From positions 1-21,528 of the IMG/VR virus record IMGVR_UViG_3300033182_000235: 21,528 nt of DNA; one strand, given 5' to 3'. Source of the DNA: a virus. The position numbers and the translations under genes were made by a program. This document shows positions 13,047 to 20,335 of the stretch, in pieces (the first letter of the stretch is position 1; each line of letters opens with the position of its first letter). A model generated the notes under the pieces. That model was not told where the DNA came from and searched no databases. It saw only the letters and a list, made by a program, of their open reading frames with translations.

Positions 13047-14156
13047 TCACTTTCTAGAAACTCTGGTCAGAGTGCTGAGATACGACTCCATCAAACCAGA
13101 AACTGGTTGTGAGGAGATCTCAGTATTCTCAGAAATATTCTCTGAGTTGTCTCTTTGAGTACCGGCGTTTGCTGGGAAATAAGAATTTCTCAGAGTTACC
13201 AGTTTCTCACGATAGGTGTCTTCACTATCAAACTCAACATTTTCTGCAAGAGAAGCGAGTTTTTCTTTCTGTGAAAGTGCGAGACCTTCACATACTTCTG
13301 AGAAGATCGTATCTGCGACCGACTCTGCTAATCTTTGTTTGAGAGCAATATTTGACTTAATTTGCTCGTTGAGTTTATCTTCCATCTCATCTAATTTCTC
13401 TACCATAGTAGAGAGTACATCATATTTCTCTTCAGGGATAGTTACATAATGTTCTTCAAAAAGACTCTTCATTCCAACAAGGAATGATTCGGTCATTTCG
13501 GTCTTGAGTCCTTGCTCAACTGCGAGTTGATTTTCGGTCATCCACTCTTCAGCGACATACTCAAGATATGCATCAACTCTGTCAGTCAGTTCTTCCTTAA
13601 TGGAAGAAACTTGCTCCTCAAGAGCCTCTTCATATTGTGCAGTCAGTTCTTCTTGAACTTGTGCGACTTTTGCCTTAATAGCAGTTTCAAAAATGGTGCG
13701 TGCTTTCTCTTGGAATTCCTCGGAGAGTTCTTCGCCCGCAAGAAGTGCCTCAACATCTTCTTCCATGCTGTACTCTACAACTTCTTCCTCTTCGGCAACC
13801 ACTTCCTCTTCGGTAGTTTCCTCTTCGGTAACTACTTCTTCCTCAGCAGTTTCTTCTTCTGCTTCGGCAACTACTTCGCCTTCGACCTCTGCCTCTTCCT
13901 CAGCCATTTTTTTCATTGGCTCAGCAGGCTTAGCACCTCTCTTTACAACGTCTGCGACTGTTGCGATTGAAGGTTCTTTGAGTTTAGCAGAAGCATCGTC
14001 TGCTTTATAGTTTTCTGGAGTAGGACCACCGAGATCTTCCCAAGAACCAGTTTGTCCATCAGGAATACCTGTGGATAACTTCTTCATTGGTTCAGATTTA
14101 GCAGCGCCTTTCGTTACTACATTTTCCATTTCTTGTAAATTGCTACCAACGGACAT
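13047..14156 (-). CDS. gp22: Prohead scaffold (core) protein gp22
   Basis: This 369-residue scaffold protein directs head assembly and is degraded by gp21; T4 gp22 is 269 residues, so this one is long. Residues 1-84 are a polar leader with a duplicated segment, VVTKGAAKSEPMKK (13-26) and VVKRGAKPAEPMKK (70-83). Residues 85-135 are a Glu/Val-rich acidic run made of EEEVV-type repeats. Residues about 140-310 are alpha-helical and coiled-coil-like. The C-terminus MESYLSTLTRVSRK is the typical capsid-contacting end. The gene lies between 21 and 23 as in T4. There is no Shine-Dalgarno sequence, only an A/T-rich leader with a TATAAATA late promoter upstream. Confidence 0.9.
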   Translation of the reverse strand: MSVGSNLQEMENVVTKGAAKSEPMKKLSTGIPDGQTGSWEDLGGPTPENYKADDASAKLKEPSIATVADVVKRGAKPAEPMKKMAEEEAEVEGEVVAEAEEETAEEEVVTEEETTEEEVVAEEEEVVEYSMEEDVEALLAGEELSEEFQEKARTIFETAIKAKVAQVQEELTAQYEEALEEQVSSIKEELTDRVDAYLEYVAEEWMTENQLAVEQGLKTEMTESFLVGMKSLFEEHYVTIPEEKYDVLSTMVEKLDEMEDKLNEQIKSNIALKQRLAESVADTIFSEVCEGLALSQKEKLASLAENVEFDSEDTYREKLVTLRNSYFPANAGTQRDNSENISENTEISSQPVSGLMESYLSTLTRVSRK

Positions 14157-14189
14157 TTGATTTATTTAGATTTTTGTATAATCTATATT

Positions 14190-14197
14190 TATTTATA
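14190..14197 (-). promoter_or_regulatory. Late promoter (TATAAATA) for genes 22 and 23
   Basis: An exact TATAAATA, overlapped by AATAAATA, lies about 35 bases before the gene 22 ATG and just after the gene 21 stop. A CTAAATA at 14163-14169 is too close to the ATG to serve. Confidence 0.7.
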
Positions 14198-14199
14198 AT

Positions 14200-14850
14200 T
14201 TAAAGATCTAAGAGAAATGTCTTAAACAGGTCAAGTTTATGCTCTTCGAGTCTTCTTTGGTCAACAAGAGTGTTAATTCTCTTCTTGGTCTTTTCTGCGA
14301 GTTGCTCACGAAGGATTCCACCTTCCCATACCCACTCTTTTCCTTCCATAATTCCCTGAACAAAAGCATCAGGAGCAGAAGGATCGGCAACGATATCAGC
14401 AGCAGTTGCCAACATGAAATCTTCACCGACAACTTTGTGACCTTCATTTGTAGTTCTTAATGAACCAACACCACGAGAAGAAACACCAAGCATTACACCT
14501 TCATCAAGAAGTGAAGATGCAATCTTACCCATTGGGGTATTGAGGATTTGTGCTTTTCCTCTGAAATTACTTCCTTCTTGAACGAGTGAAGTGATTTTGT
14601 GAGAAACGCGATCAAGGTTCACAGTAGGACCATCGGGGTGACCAAGTTCACCGAGAGCACGACCTTTCTTGACGAAAGTTTCGTTGTATCTCTTTACCTC
14701 ACGGGAAAGAGTTTCCATAGGATACATTCTACCGTTACGGTTTTTGATGTCTCCTTGGAGGAAAACTCCTTCAATATACAGTTTCTTATTAGCACCTTTT
14801 CCTTCGGTGATAATCTGTACGTTTGAAATTTCTTCTGTGATAAGTTTCAT
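14200..14850 (-). CDS. gp21: Prohead core protease gp21
   Basis: This 216-residue serine protease degrades the scaffold and trims the capsid protein during head maturation; T4 gp21 is 212 residues. Visible are KNRNGRMYP (36-44), which opens the conserved core, GELGHPDGPTV (67-77) with the likely catalytic His71, and LGVSSRGVGS (121-130) with the nucleophile Ser124 or Ser125. The Asp-rich TAADIVADPSAPDA follows at about 149-162. The C-terminal part is a Lys/Arg-rich helix, probably self-cleaved or bound to the scaffold. AGGA six to seven bases before the ATG is a good ribosome-binding site. It starts three bases after the preceding gene. Confidence 0.95.
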   Translation of the reverse strand: MKLITEEISNVQIITEGKGANKKLYIEGVFLQGDIKNRNGRMYPMETLSREVKRYNETFVKKGRALGELGHPDGPTVNLDRVSHKITSLVQEGSNFRGKAQILNTPMGKIASSLLDEGVMLGVSSRGVGSLRTTNEGHKVVGEDFMLATAADIVADPSAPDAFVQGIMEGKEWVWEGGILREQLAEKTKKRINTLVDQRRLEEHKLDLFKTFLLDL

Positions 14851-14853
14851 TGT

Positions 14854-15129
14854 TTATCCTGTGAATCCTACTTTAAATCCTTTTACTGATGAATCGGATG
14901 CTGAAATTTGATCATTTGGTCCTTTCTCAAAAAACTCAATTCTTCCGGCAGGCATTGATACTGTTGCAGTGCTTGCATACCCAGAAGTAGTGCTTTTCGC
15001 AACACTTACTGTTTGAGTATTAGTAGCATGACTATTCCAAACTCTAATGACAGTTGCATTATCTAAAGTAGTTGCTGCATTAAGTGCAACCTCAGATCCA
15101 GTTCCAACTAATAAAGTTCTTTGAGCCAT
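14854..15129 (-). CDS. Small unknown beta-rich protein at the gp68 position
   Basis: This is a 91-residue protein that I do not recognise. The composition (many Val, Thr, Ser and Ala, few charges) and alternating pattern, as in NATVIRVWNSHATNTQTVSV and GYASTATVSMPAGRIEFFEK, suggest an all-beta domain, like small head-decoration or fibre-type domains. It lies between the portal/core-peptide genes and the protease, where T4 has gene 68, but it does not resemble the charged helical gp68. Its ATG overlaps the upstream stop as TAATG, so it is made with the core peptide. A virion or prohead role is inferred from position alone. Confidence 0.8.
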   Translation of the reverse strand: MAQRTLLVGTGSEVALNAATTLDNATVIRVWNSHATNTQTVSVAKSTTSGYASTATVSMPAGRIEFFEKGPNDQISASDSSVKGFKVGFTG

Positions 15130-15296
15130 TATTCTTGATCCTCTGATTGTTGTTCGTCATTAAACATGGATGCGCCAACATTTGGACGAACAGCATCAAT
15201 TCTTTGTGCAGATTTTGCATAAAGAACATCTTTGATCTTGTCGCTAATATCCGAAGCGGAAGCATCCGATCCTATCAAATTTACAATTTCTTCCAT
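15129..15296 (-). CDS. gp67: 55-residue putative prohead core protein, gp67-like
   Basis: A small ORF starts MEEIVNLIGSDASASDISDK and ends QQSEDQE-stop. It lies directly after the portal gene, exactly where T4 has gene 67, an 80-residue acidic core protein. The arrangement is similar: an amphipathic helix with KIKDVLYAKSAQRIDAVR (20-37), then a short acidic tail. It has its own TATAAATA late promoter upstream and its stop overlaps the next start as TAATG, so it is very likely translated. It is shorter and less acidic than T4 gp67, so the match rests on position and general character. Confidence 0.72.
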   Translation of the reverse strand: MEEIVNLIGSDASASDISDKIKDVLYAKSAQRIDAVRPNVGASMFNDEQQSEDQE

Positions 15297-15321
15297 GAAA
15301 AGTGATTATAACTATATTTTT

Positions 15322-15329
15322 TATTTATA
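15322..15329 (-). promoter_or_regulatory. Late promoter (TATAAATA) upstream of the gp67-like gene
   Basis: An exact late motif about 26 bases before the ATG at 15296, overlapping the portal gene stop codon. It would drive the 67-like, 91-residue and 21 genes. Confidence 0.7.
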
Positions 15330-16980
15330 TCTCGCCACCTTTTGGTTCTTTTACTTGTGTGATATTTCCTTGTGCTTCTAGATCTGGTTCCATGGGAACA
15401 TCGCCCATCATTCCCATTTCACCTTCTTGTGGCAATGGTTCTCCTGTGATTGGGTCAATAGAATTTGGATCGGGAATAATGCCATCCTTGATTTCTTGTT
15501 CAATCTGTTCGTCCATTTCGATCATTTCTGCATCAGTCTGGCGAAGAACCTTTCTACGAACCCATTCGGTAGAATAATACTTACCAATATAAGGTTCGAT
15601 GGTTGCAAGAATACCAAGACGCTCGTTGAGCATCTCAGTTTCTTTTAATTCTGCAAATTGATTGTCATATAAGAAATCATATTGAATATGATCAGCGATC
15701 ATTTCCCAATCTTCTGGGGACACGATGTTTTTGAGAATCAATTGCGTTTTCAACATGTCGTTAAACATTTGAGCAAAACGCTTTCTTAAACGACCAACAA
15801 ACTTAGCAAATTTAAGTTCGTCTCTCAGAATCTCAGAAGAACGACCAAGATTGAAACCACCATCGGAAGCGATTCTTGACTCAGGAACTCCAAGTGCTCT
15901 ATAAAGTTTCTTTTGGAAATACTCAATATCGGCAAGTTCACCAAGATTTTGACCACCAGGAAGTGTAGAAATTTCGGTTCCTCTACCACCCTCTCTTCTT
16001 GGAAGCCAGAAATCTTCAAGCATACTCATATGCTTTTTGTCGTCACGAACTTCTCCGGTGTTGGCATCATAAACCAACTTGTTACGATAACGCATCATAA
16101 CATCACGGAGATATTGTTCTGCCTTTACTTTTGGAAGATTGCCAACATCAATATAGAAAATACGACGTTCTGGTGCGCGTGACAAACGGTAAATGACCAG
16201 AGAGTCCTCAATCATTCTAAGTTGATTGAGTGCTTTGATTGCTTTATGAAGATATGAAAGAACTGATCCTTTATTTCTATCAACTAGACCAGAAGTTACA
16301 TATGTGATAGAATCTTTTGCAATCTTAATAGTATTCTTTTTCTGAGCACCTGCCATCACAGGATAGTTGGGAGTCGGAGAATACATAAAGTATTCTTCAA
16401 TCTCTGGGTTTGCTACCTTTTCTTCCGACGCAAGTCTAAGATTTACTAATCTCTGTTCTCCCTCTTTTTTCTTTTCTTGTCTGACATATTTGATTTTTAA
16501 TGGATCAATATATCTGAGTTCCTTAATTCCTTCTTGTGGTTTTTTGGTATCGATTACTTTCAAATAATAAAGTCTTCCATCAACATACCAATTTCTAAAA
16601 ATTTCGTGTGATTTTCTATCAAAATCAAGTATTTCTTTAATTCTTTTGAATTCTTCTCTGATTGCTTTCTTTAACTTATCGGTTGCATTCAGGTTAGATA
16701 ATTCAATTTCGATTGGTGAATCATAAAGATCACTGACAATTGCCTCATTAACAACATCTTCAATGGCACCATCACATTCTGGATGAAGTGCCATCTCACG
16801 ATATCTTCTGATTAAATCATACTCAGTTCTATATACACCTTCAATATCTACGTATTGACCATAAAATCCGCTAGAAATATAATGATCAACCCCGTCCTCA
16901 TTTGACTGAGGAACGGGGGACACTATAGAAGCGGATTTTTTATCTTTATCCTCAATTGAAAAACCAAAAAGTTTTGCCAT
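15325..16980 (-). CDS. gp20: Portal vertex protein gp20
   Basis: This 551-residue portal protein forms the dodecameric ring through which DNA enters and leaves the head and on which the head is built; T4 gp20 is 524 residues. Conserved stretches include ISSGFYGQYVD near residue 35, the basic VIYRLSRAPERRIFYIDVGN near 255, and LPGGQNLGELADIEYFQKKL with YRALGVPESRI near 340-370. Gene 20 of cyanophages is a standard diversity marker. The acidic, Pro/Gly/Met-rich C-terminus (about 505-551) is typical of the group. AAGAT lies just before TATAATG, a modest start signal. It follows gene 19 by 31 bases with a CTAAATA motif at that junction. Confidence 0.96.
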   Translation of the reverse strand: MAKLFGFSIEDKDKKSASIVSPVPQSNEDGVDHYISSGFYGQYVDIEGVYRTEYDLIRRYREMALHPECDGAIEDVVNEAIVSDLYDSPIEIELSNLNATDKLKKAIREEFKRIKEILDFDRKSHEIFRNWYVDGRLYYLKVIDTKKPQEGIKELRYIDPLKIKYVRQEKKKEGEQRLVNLRLASEEKVANPEIEEYFMYSPTPNYPVMAGAQKKNTIKIAKDSITYVTSGLVDRNKGSVLSYLHKAIKALNQLRMIEDSLVIYRLSRAPERRIFYIDVGNLPKVKAEQYLRDVMMRYRNKLVYDANTGEVRDDKKHMSMLEDFWLPRREGGRGTEISTLPGGQNLGELADIEYFQKKLYRALGVPESRIASDGGFNLGRSSEILRDELKFAKFVGRLRKRFAQMFNDMLKTQLILKNIVSPEDWEMIADHIQYDFLYDNQFAELKETEMLNERLGILATIEPYIGKYYSTEWVRRKVLRQTDAEMIEMDEQIEQEIKDGIIPDPNSIDPITGEPLPQEGEMGMMGDVPMEPDLEAQGNITQVKEPKGGEI

Positions 16981-17008
16981 TATAATCTTGACTAGACTGT
17001 TATTTTAC

Positions 17009-17015
17009 TATTTAG
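17009..17015 (-). promoter_or_regulatory. Possible late promoter variant (CTAAATA) for gp20
   Basis: It overlaps the gene 19 stop and lies 29 bases before the gene 20 ATG, the same spacing as the exact late motifs elsewhere in the window. Confidence 0.35.
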
Positions 17016-17605
17016 GCGATGTCCTCACCACCAGCATTAGGAGATGTTCCTCTTGATGCTTCCCACCACTGAACCTGAAGTTCTACAGTGAACTCTTCAA
17101 TGGTGTCAGTTGTTTCATAACTCAGGTCGATAGTAGAAATATTGGTTGGGAACACATCATAGAAATGATATGATCTCAGGATTCCTCCATCACGACCAAG
17201 TTGATAAACATAAGCATCTGCCTGATATGCTTCTGGGTCAGTCAGTCCAGTGCCATCATTCATCTTGTTGATCGTGTTCATCCACTTCTCGAATGCCGAG
17301 CGAATGGAGAAATCAACATCGTTGATGACGGTGATTGTCCAGGTTTCGAATGTTCTATCACCAGCGATCTTGAGAACACGACCTCTGAATGGAACATCGA
17401 TTGGAGCAACTGTTGATGCAGGCAGTGCCGCTGCCTTGACAAGGAATCTTGCCTTTTGGAGAGTGTCATTATCGACACCAACGGCACCTGGGAATGCTAA
17501 CTCAACTTCAAAGAGATTGGGTCTTGCACCACCACCAGTTAACTTACTCTTAAAATCGGTGATTTTTCTGAGTGGAATGTTGTTTTGTTGTTGACGGGTT
17601 GCCAT
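17012..17605 (-). CDS. gp19: Tail tube protein gp19
   Basis: This 197-residue protein stacks in rings to form the inner tail tube; T4 gp19 is 163 residues. The N-terminus is Gln-rich and disordered-looking (MATRQQQNNIPLRKITDFKS), followed by the strand-rich core with ARPNLFEVELAFPG, DVPFRGRVLKIAGDRTFETW and FYDVFPTNISTIDLSYETTD. The C-terminal strand FTVELQVQWWEAS is characteristic. The gene lies between 18 and 20, as in T4. AGAGG about 14 bases upstream is a loosely spaced ribosome-binding site. A second protein with the same fold is encoded at 11006-11551. Confidence 0.94.
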   Translation of the reverse strand: MATRQQQNNIPLRKITDFKSKLTGGGARPNLFEVELAFPGAVGVDNDTLQKARFLVKAAALPASTVAPIDVPFRGRVLKIAGDRTFETWTITVINDVDFSIRSAFEKWMNTINKMNDGTGLTDPEAYQADAYVYQLGRDGGILRSYHFYDVFPTNISTIDLSYETTDTIEEFTVELQVQWWEASRGTSPNAGGEDIA

Positions 17606-17628
17606 AGTTCTTTAAACCTCTAATTTAA

Positions 17629-20031
17629 TTAAACGTTACCAATTACTTCTTCAAAAGCAACACCAGTTTTGGTGGCAACAAATGTAAGACCGATGAAGTT
17701 AATCGACCTTGCAGGTTTGATATAGATGTCAGCGACAAACTCATTGTTGTCGATAACGGCAGCAGTGTTATTTGTTTCATCGCAAATAACGACATAATCC
17801 TGAATTCCTCTCTTGGCTTGAACATCACGGAGGAATGGTTCAACGATATTTACAAAGTTTGTTCTCGTAATCTCATCATTGAACTCGAAGAGTTGATCCT
17901 TGGCAGCAGCAGAGATTGCATCTTCAAGATATACAAACAGACGACGGACATTGATTCTGTCGAATGCCGATGCCTTAGCAAGTCCAGTTTTGTCTCCGAA
18001 GAGAACAATACCAGCGCCAGGTGAGAAGATGACTGGATTTACTCTTGCGGAGTAAAGTCTATCTCTCTGAATCTTGGAAGGATTATAAGCAAGTTTAACT
18101 GCATTGAGGATTGCACCCCTTGCCGTTCCTGCTGGTGAGAACCATGGGAATTGATTAATATCGTTGCGAGCACAGGTTCCAGCAATGTCTCCATTTAGAG
18201 GAACATAACGGAAGGTGTTTGCAAATCTGTCATACATGTACTTATAACCACTATCAAATACTGCATAAGATGAAGATGTGACGGGAGCAAAGAAACTCAG
18301 GACATTGTTGGTAATATCTGAATCTGAATTAATTGCGGCAGCTCTGTCATCTGAAGTATCTGTAATAGCAGCTGCTCTGTAAGGAGAAATGAATGCAAGT
18401 GCATCCTTTCTTGCTTCTGCTACTGCAATCAATTTGTTTGCAAGTGCCTGAGCATCTTGCTTAGAGTAAGAAGCAGATCCCATCAACAGGAAATCAACTT
18501 CATAATTTTCAGTATTCTCAAGAAGTCCATAACTAGTAACTAAACTGCTGAGATCCGATGATAAAGCACCAGAGGAATTAATGTCTGTTCCTCCATCATA
18601 ATTGTATCCAGTTCCTAAAGTATTATTTGAGTTACCTGTCGCAGCAAAAGTAATGCCCTCAGCATCCTGATCCCAACCTACATCAGATTCAAGAGTGAAT
18701 CCAGAAGAATATCCAGTAGTTACAATTCCTGTAGGAGCACTTCCACCAAAGAGGTACTCGGAATTATTTGCAAGATACTTTCTCCAATAAGATGGTGATC
18801 CTACAGAGAATTCTGCATCTTTTGCCTTAGAGAGACTGAGGTGCTTCTCAAGAACAGTACCAGCATTTCCAGTTATTTTTCCTTGAGCATCAATGACAAC
18901 AACATGAACCTCATCAAATCTTGAGTTTCTTGCTGCAGCATACTCAGAAGTTCCTGGACGGTCAGCAATAGTATTCCACTTAATTGTGGATGAAGAAGTC
19001 AGAGTAAGATTCTGTTGATCAAACCAATCTGCCTGAGCAGTTACTGCTGTCGTTCCATATGATACTGATTGACCATTAGTGTGAATAGCAACTGTACCAT
19101 TAGAAAACTTGTAAACACCAGATGGTTGATAATCGACGTTAGTTTCAGTTCCACCGGCAGAAACGTGTGAAAGAACCTTTACATCAACTTGTCCACTTCC
19201 AACATTGGTAATAACACCTTTAAGGTAACCATCAAGAGTGGTTGTTGATCCAACTCCAGGAAGAACTGTTGAAATTGCTTGCGTAATACCATATCCTACT
19301 ACAGGTGCTACTGCAGATACGGTTTCTACAGCAAAATTCAATAAGTATGTATCTGAAACTGTATTAGTGGAATCAGTGGATGCTACTACTTCTAATGCGC
19401 CAGTATCAATAGAAATAACCGTAGTTCCTACTCCAAATGGACCATTTCTAATAACATCGCCAACTACAATTCCTGTTGTTGTAGTTAATCCAGTAATTAA
19501 ATTAGTAGTAACACCAACAGTACCAGCAATTTCAACTTCACTAGTAAATGTTGAGACATTACTTGTGTTCATCGTAAGGGTTTGGTCTGCTTTAGCATCA
19601 ATGATGCCTACTCTTAATCCATTTGCCCAAGAACCTGGGGTTCTTGCTGCAACTATAACATTGGTAATGGCATTCTCATCATATCCAAGTTGCTCATAGT
19701 GCTCAACGCTCTTGATCTTTACGCTACTTGCAGTACCAACAAAAGCGTTGGTAATATTTGCGTCATCGGTTCTTATAACTCTCAAAGGACCGCCATATGC
19801 CAGGAACGACGATGCCGTTAACCAGTGCTCGTAGTGCTTGTCCTGAGAATATGGTTTACCGAATACGTTCAGTAAGTCTTGTTCGTTTTCAACTAACGTA
19901 GGAAGTTCTACTGGACCTTGGGCAAAAGGTGCCGCAATAGCTCCAATACTAGCAGAAGTTGGATCAACTCTTCCTACTGTAAGGTCTACTTCCCTTACTA
20001 CAATACCAGGAGATGCTAAATTTAATGGCAT
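17629..20031 (-). CDS. gp18: Contractile tail sheath protein gp18
   Basis: This is an 800-residue protein whose contraction drives the tube into the host; T4 gp18 is 659 residues. The N-terminus LASPGIVVREVDLTVGRVDP and the C-terminal part (about 560-800: QRDRLYSARVNPVIFSPGAG, FGDKTGLAKASAFDRINVRR, LFVYLEDAISAAAKDQLFEF, INFIGLTFVATKTGVAFEEV) are the conserved tube-contacting core. The middle (about 140-330) is rich in Thr, Val, Ser and Gly and is probably a surface-exposed domain; such insertions vary between phages and account for the extra length. GAGGA about nine bases before the ATG is a good ribosome-binding site. Confidence 0.96.
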   Translation of the reverse strand: MPLNLASPGIVVREVDLTVGRVDPTSASIGAIAAPFAQGPVELPTLVENEQDLLNVFGKPYSQDKHYEHWLTASSFLAYGGPLRVIRTDDANITNAFVGTASSVKIKSVEHYEQLGYDENAITNVIVAARTPGSWANGLRVGIIDAKADQTLTMNTSNVSTFTSEVEIAGTVGVTTNLITGLTTTTGIVVGDVIRNGPFGVGTTVISIDTGALEVVASTDSTNTVSDTYLLNFAVETVSAVAPVVGYGITQAISTVLPGVGSTTTLDGYLKGVITNVGSGQVDVKVLSHVSAGGTETNVDYQPSGVYKFSNGTVAIHTNGQSVSYGTTAVTAQADWFDQQNLTLTSSSTIKWNTIADRPGTSEYAAARNSRFDEVHVVVIDAQGKITGNAGTVLEKHLSLSKAKDAEFSVGSPSYWRKYLANNSEYLFGGSAPTGIVTTGYSSGFTLESDVGWDQDAEGITFAATGNSNNTLGTGYNYDGGTDINSSGALSSDLSSLVTSYGLLENTENYEVDFLLMGSASYSKQDAQALANKLIAVAEARKDALAFISPYRAAAITDTSDDRAAAINSDSDITNNVLSFFAPVTSSSYAVFDSGYKYMYDRFANTFRYVPLNGDIAGTCARNDINQFPWFSPAGTARGAILNAVKLAYNPSKIQRDRLYSARVNPVIFSPGAGIVLFGDKTGLAKASAFDRINVRRLFVYLEDAISAAAKDQLFEFNDEITRTNFVNIVEPFLRDVQAKRGIQDYVVICDETNNTAAVIDNNEFVADIYIKPARSINFIGLTFVATKTGVAFEEVIGNV

Positions 20032-20059
20032 CTTGTTTGTCCTCGCAATCCAAATTTAT

Positions 20060-20073
20060 CTAAAAATATTTAG
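20060..20073 (-). promoter_or_regulatory. CTAAATA motif within an inverted repeat upstream of gp18
   Basis: The minus strand reads CTAAATATTTTTAG, a five-pair inverted repeat with a four-base loop, about 30-40 bases before the gp18 ATG. The CTAAATA (20067-20073) may act as a late promoter; GATAAATT follows it. The rest of the 82-base gap has only a loose hairpin-like CCCC region. Confidence 0.3.
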
Positions 20074-20113
20074 GAAAAGGGGTATTTTCAGCGGGGAAAT
20101 CGTGCGTGAATAT

Positions 20114-20335
20114 CTACCAATCAGGATATTCCCAAACAATATCCTTTTTCTTTTTAGATTTGACTCTTTTTATAGTACACTGCTTACATTCATAAGAGTA
20201 TGCCGATGGTAAAGTCCCTCTATCTCTTCTAGTCAAATAGTAATCATCCATCAAACTTTTTATTTGTCCACAAGACCTGCATTTACGATCAAAGAACAAT
20301 AAATGTTCCAATTCCATTTGATCGTCAAATTCCAT
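20114..20335 (-). CDS. 73-residue zinc-knuckle protein between gp17 and gp18
   Basis: A small protein with two Cys pairs, CRSC (19-22) and CKQC (50-53), 27 residues apart, which could bind one zinc ion in a treble-clef or knuckle fold. The N-terminus is acidic; the C-terminus has KRVKSKKKKD and ends WEYPDW. It recalls the first half of HNH/endonuclease VII-type domains (CxxCG...YY...ECKxC) but lacks the catalytic His/Asn part, so I do not call it a nuclease. Its ATG overlaps the gp17 stop as TAATG, so it is made together with the terminase. A DNA-packaging accessory role is conceivable but unproven. Confidence 0.82.
   Translation of the reverse strand: MEFDDQMELEHLLFFDRKCRSCGQIKSLMDDYYLTRRDRGTLPSAYSYECKQCTIKRVKSKKKKDIVWEYPDW

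Noticed and set aside
13051-13060. Perfect ten-base palindrome TTTCTAGAAA at the end of gene 22
   Set aside because: It has no T-run after it and is too short to be a terminator; no function can be supported.
13512-14010. Plus-strand ORFs rich in Phe/Leu or in Ser opposite gene 22
   Set aside because: They are complements of Glu codons in the acidic scaffold run; the membrane-like look is an artefact.
14172-14185. TTTTTGTATAATCT on the plus strand as an antisense promoter
   Set aside because: It resembles the TTGTATAATA motif, but no plus-strand gene follows and the region is A/T-rich, so a chance match is likely.
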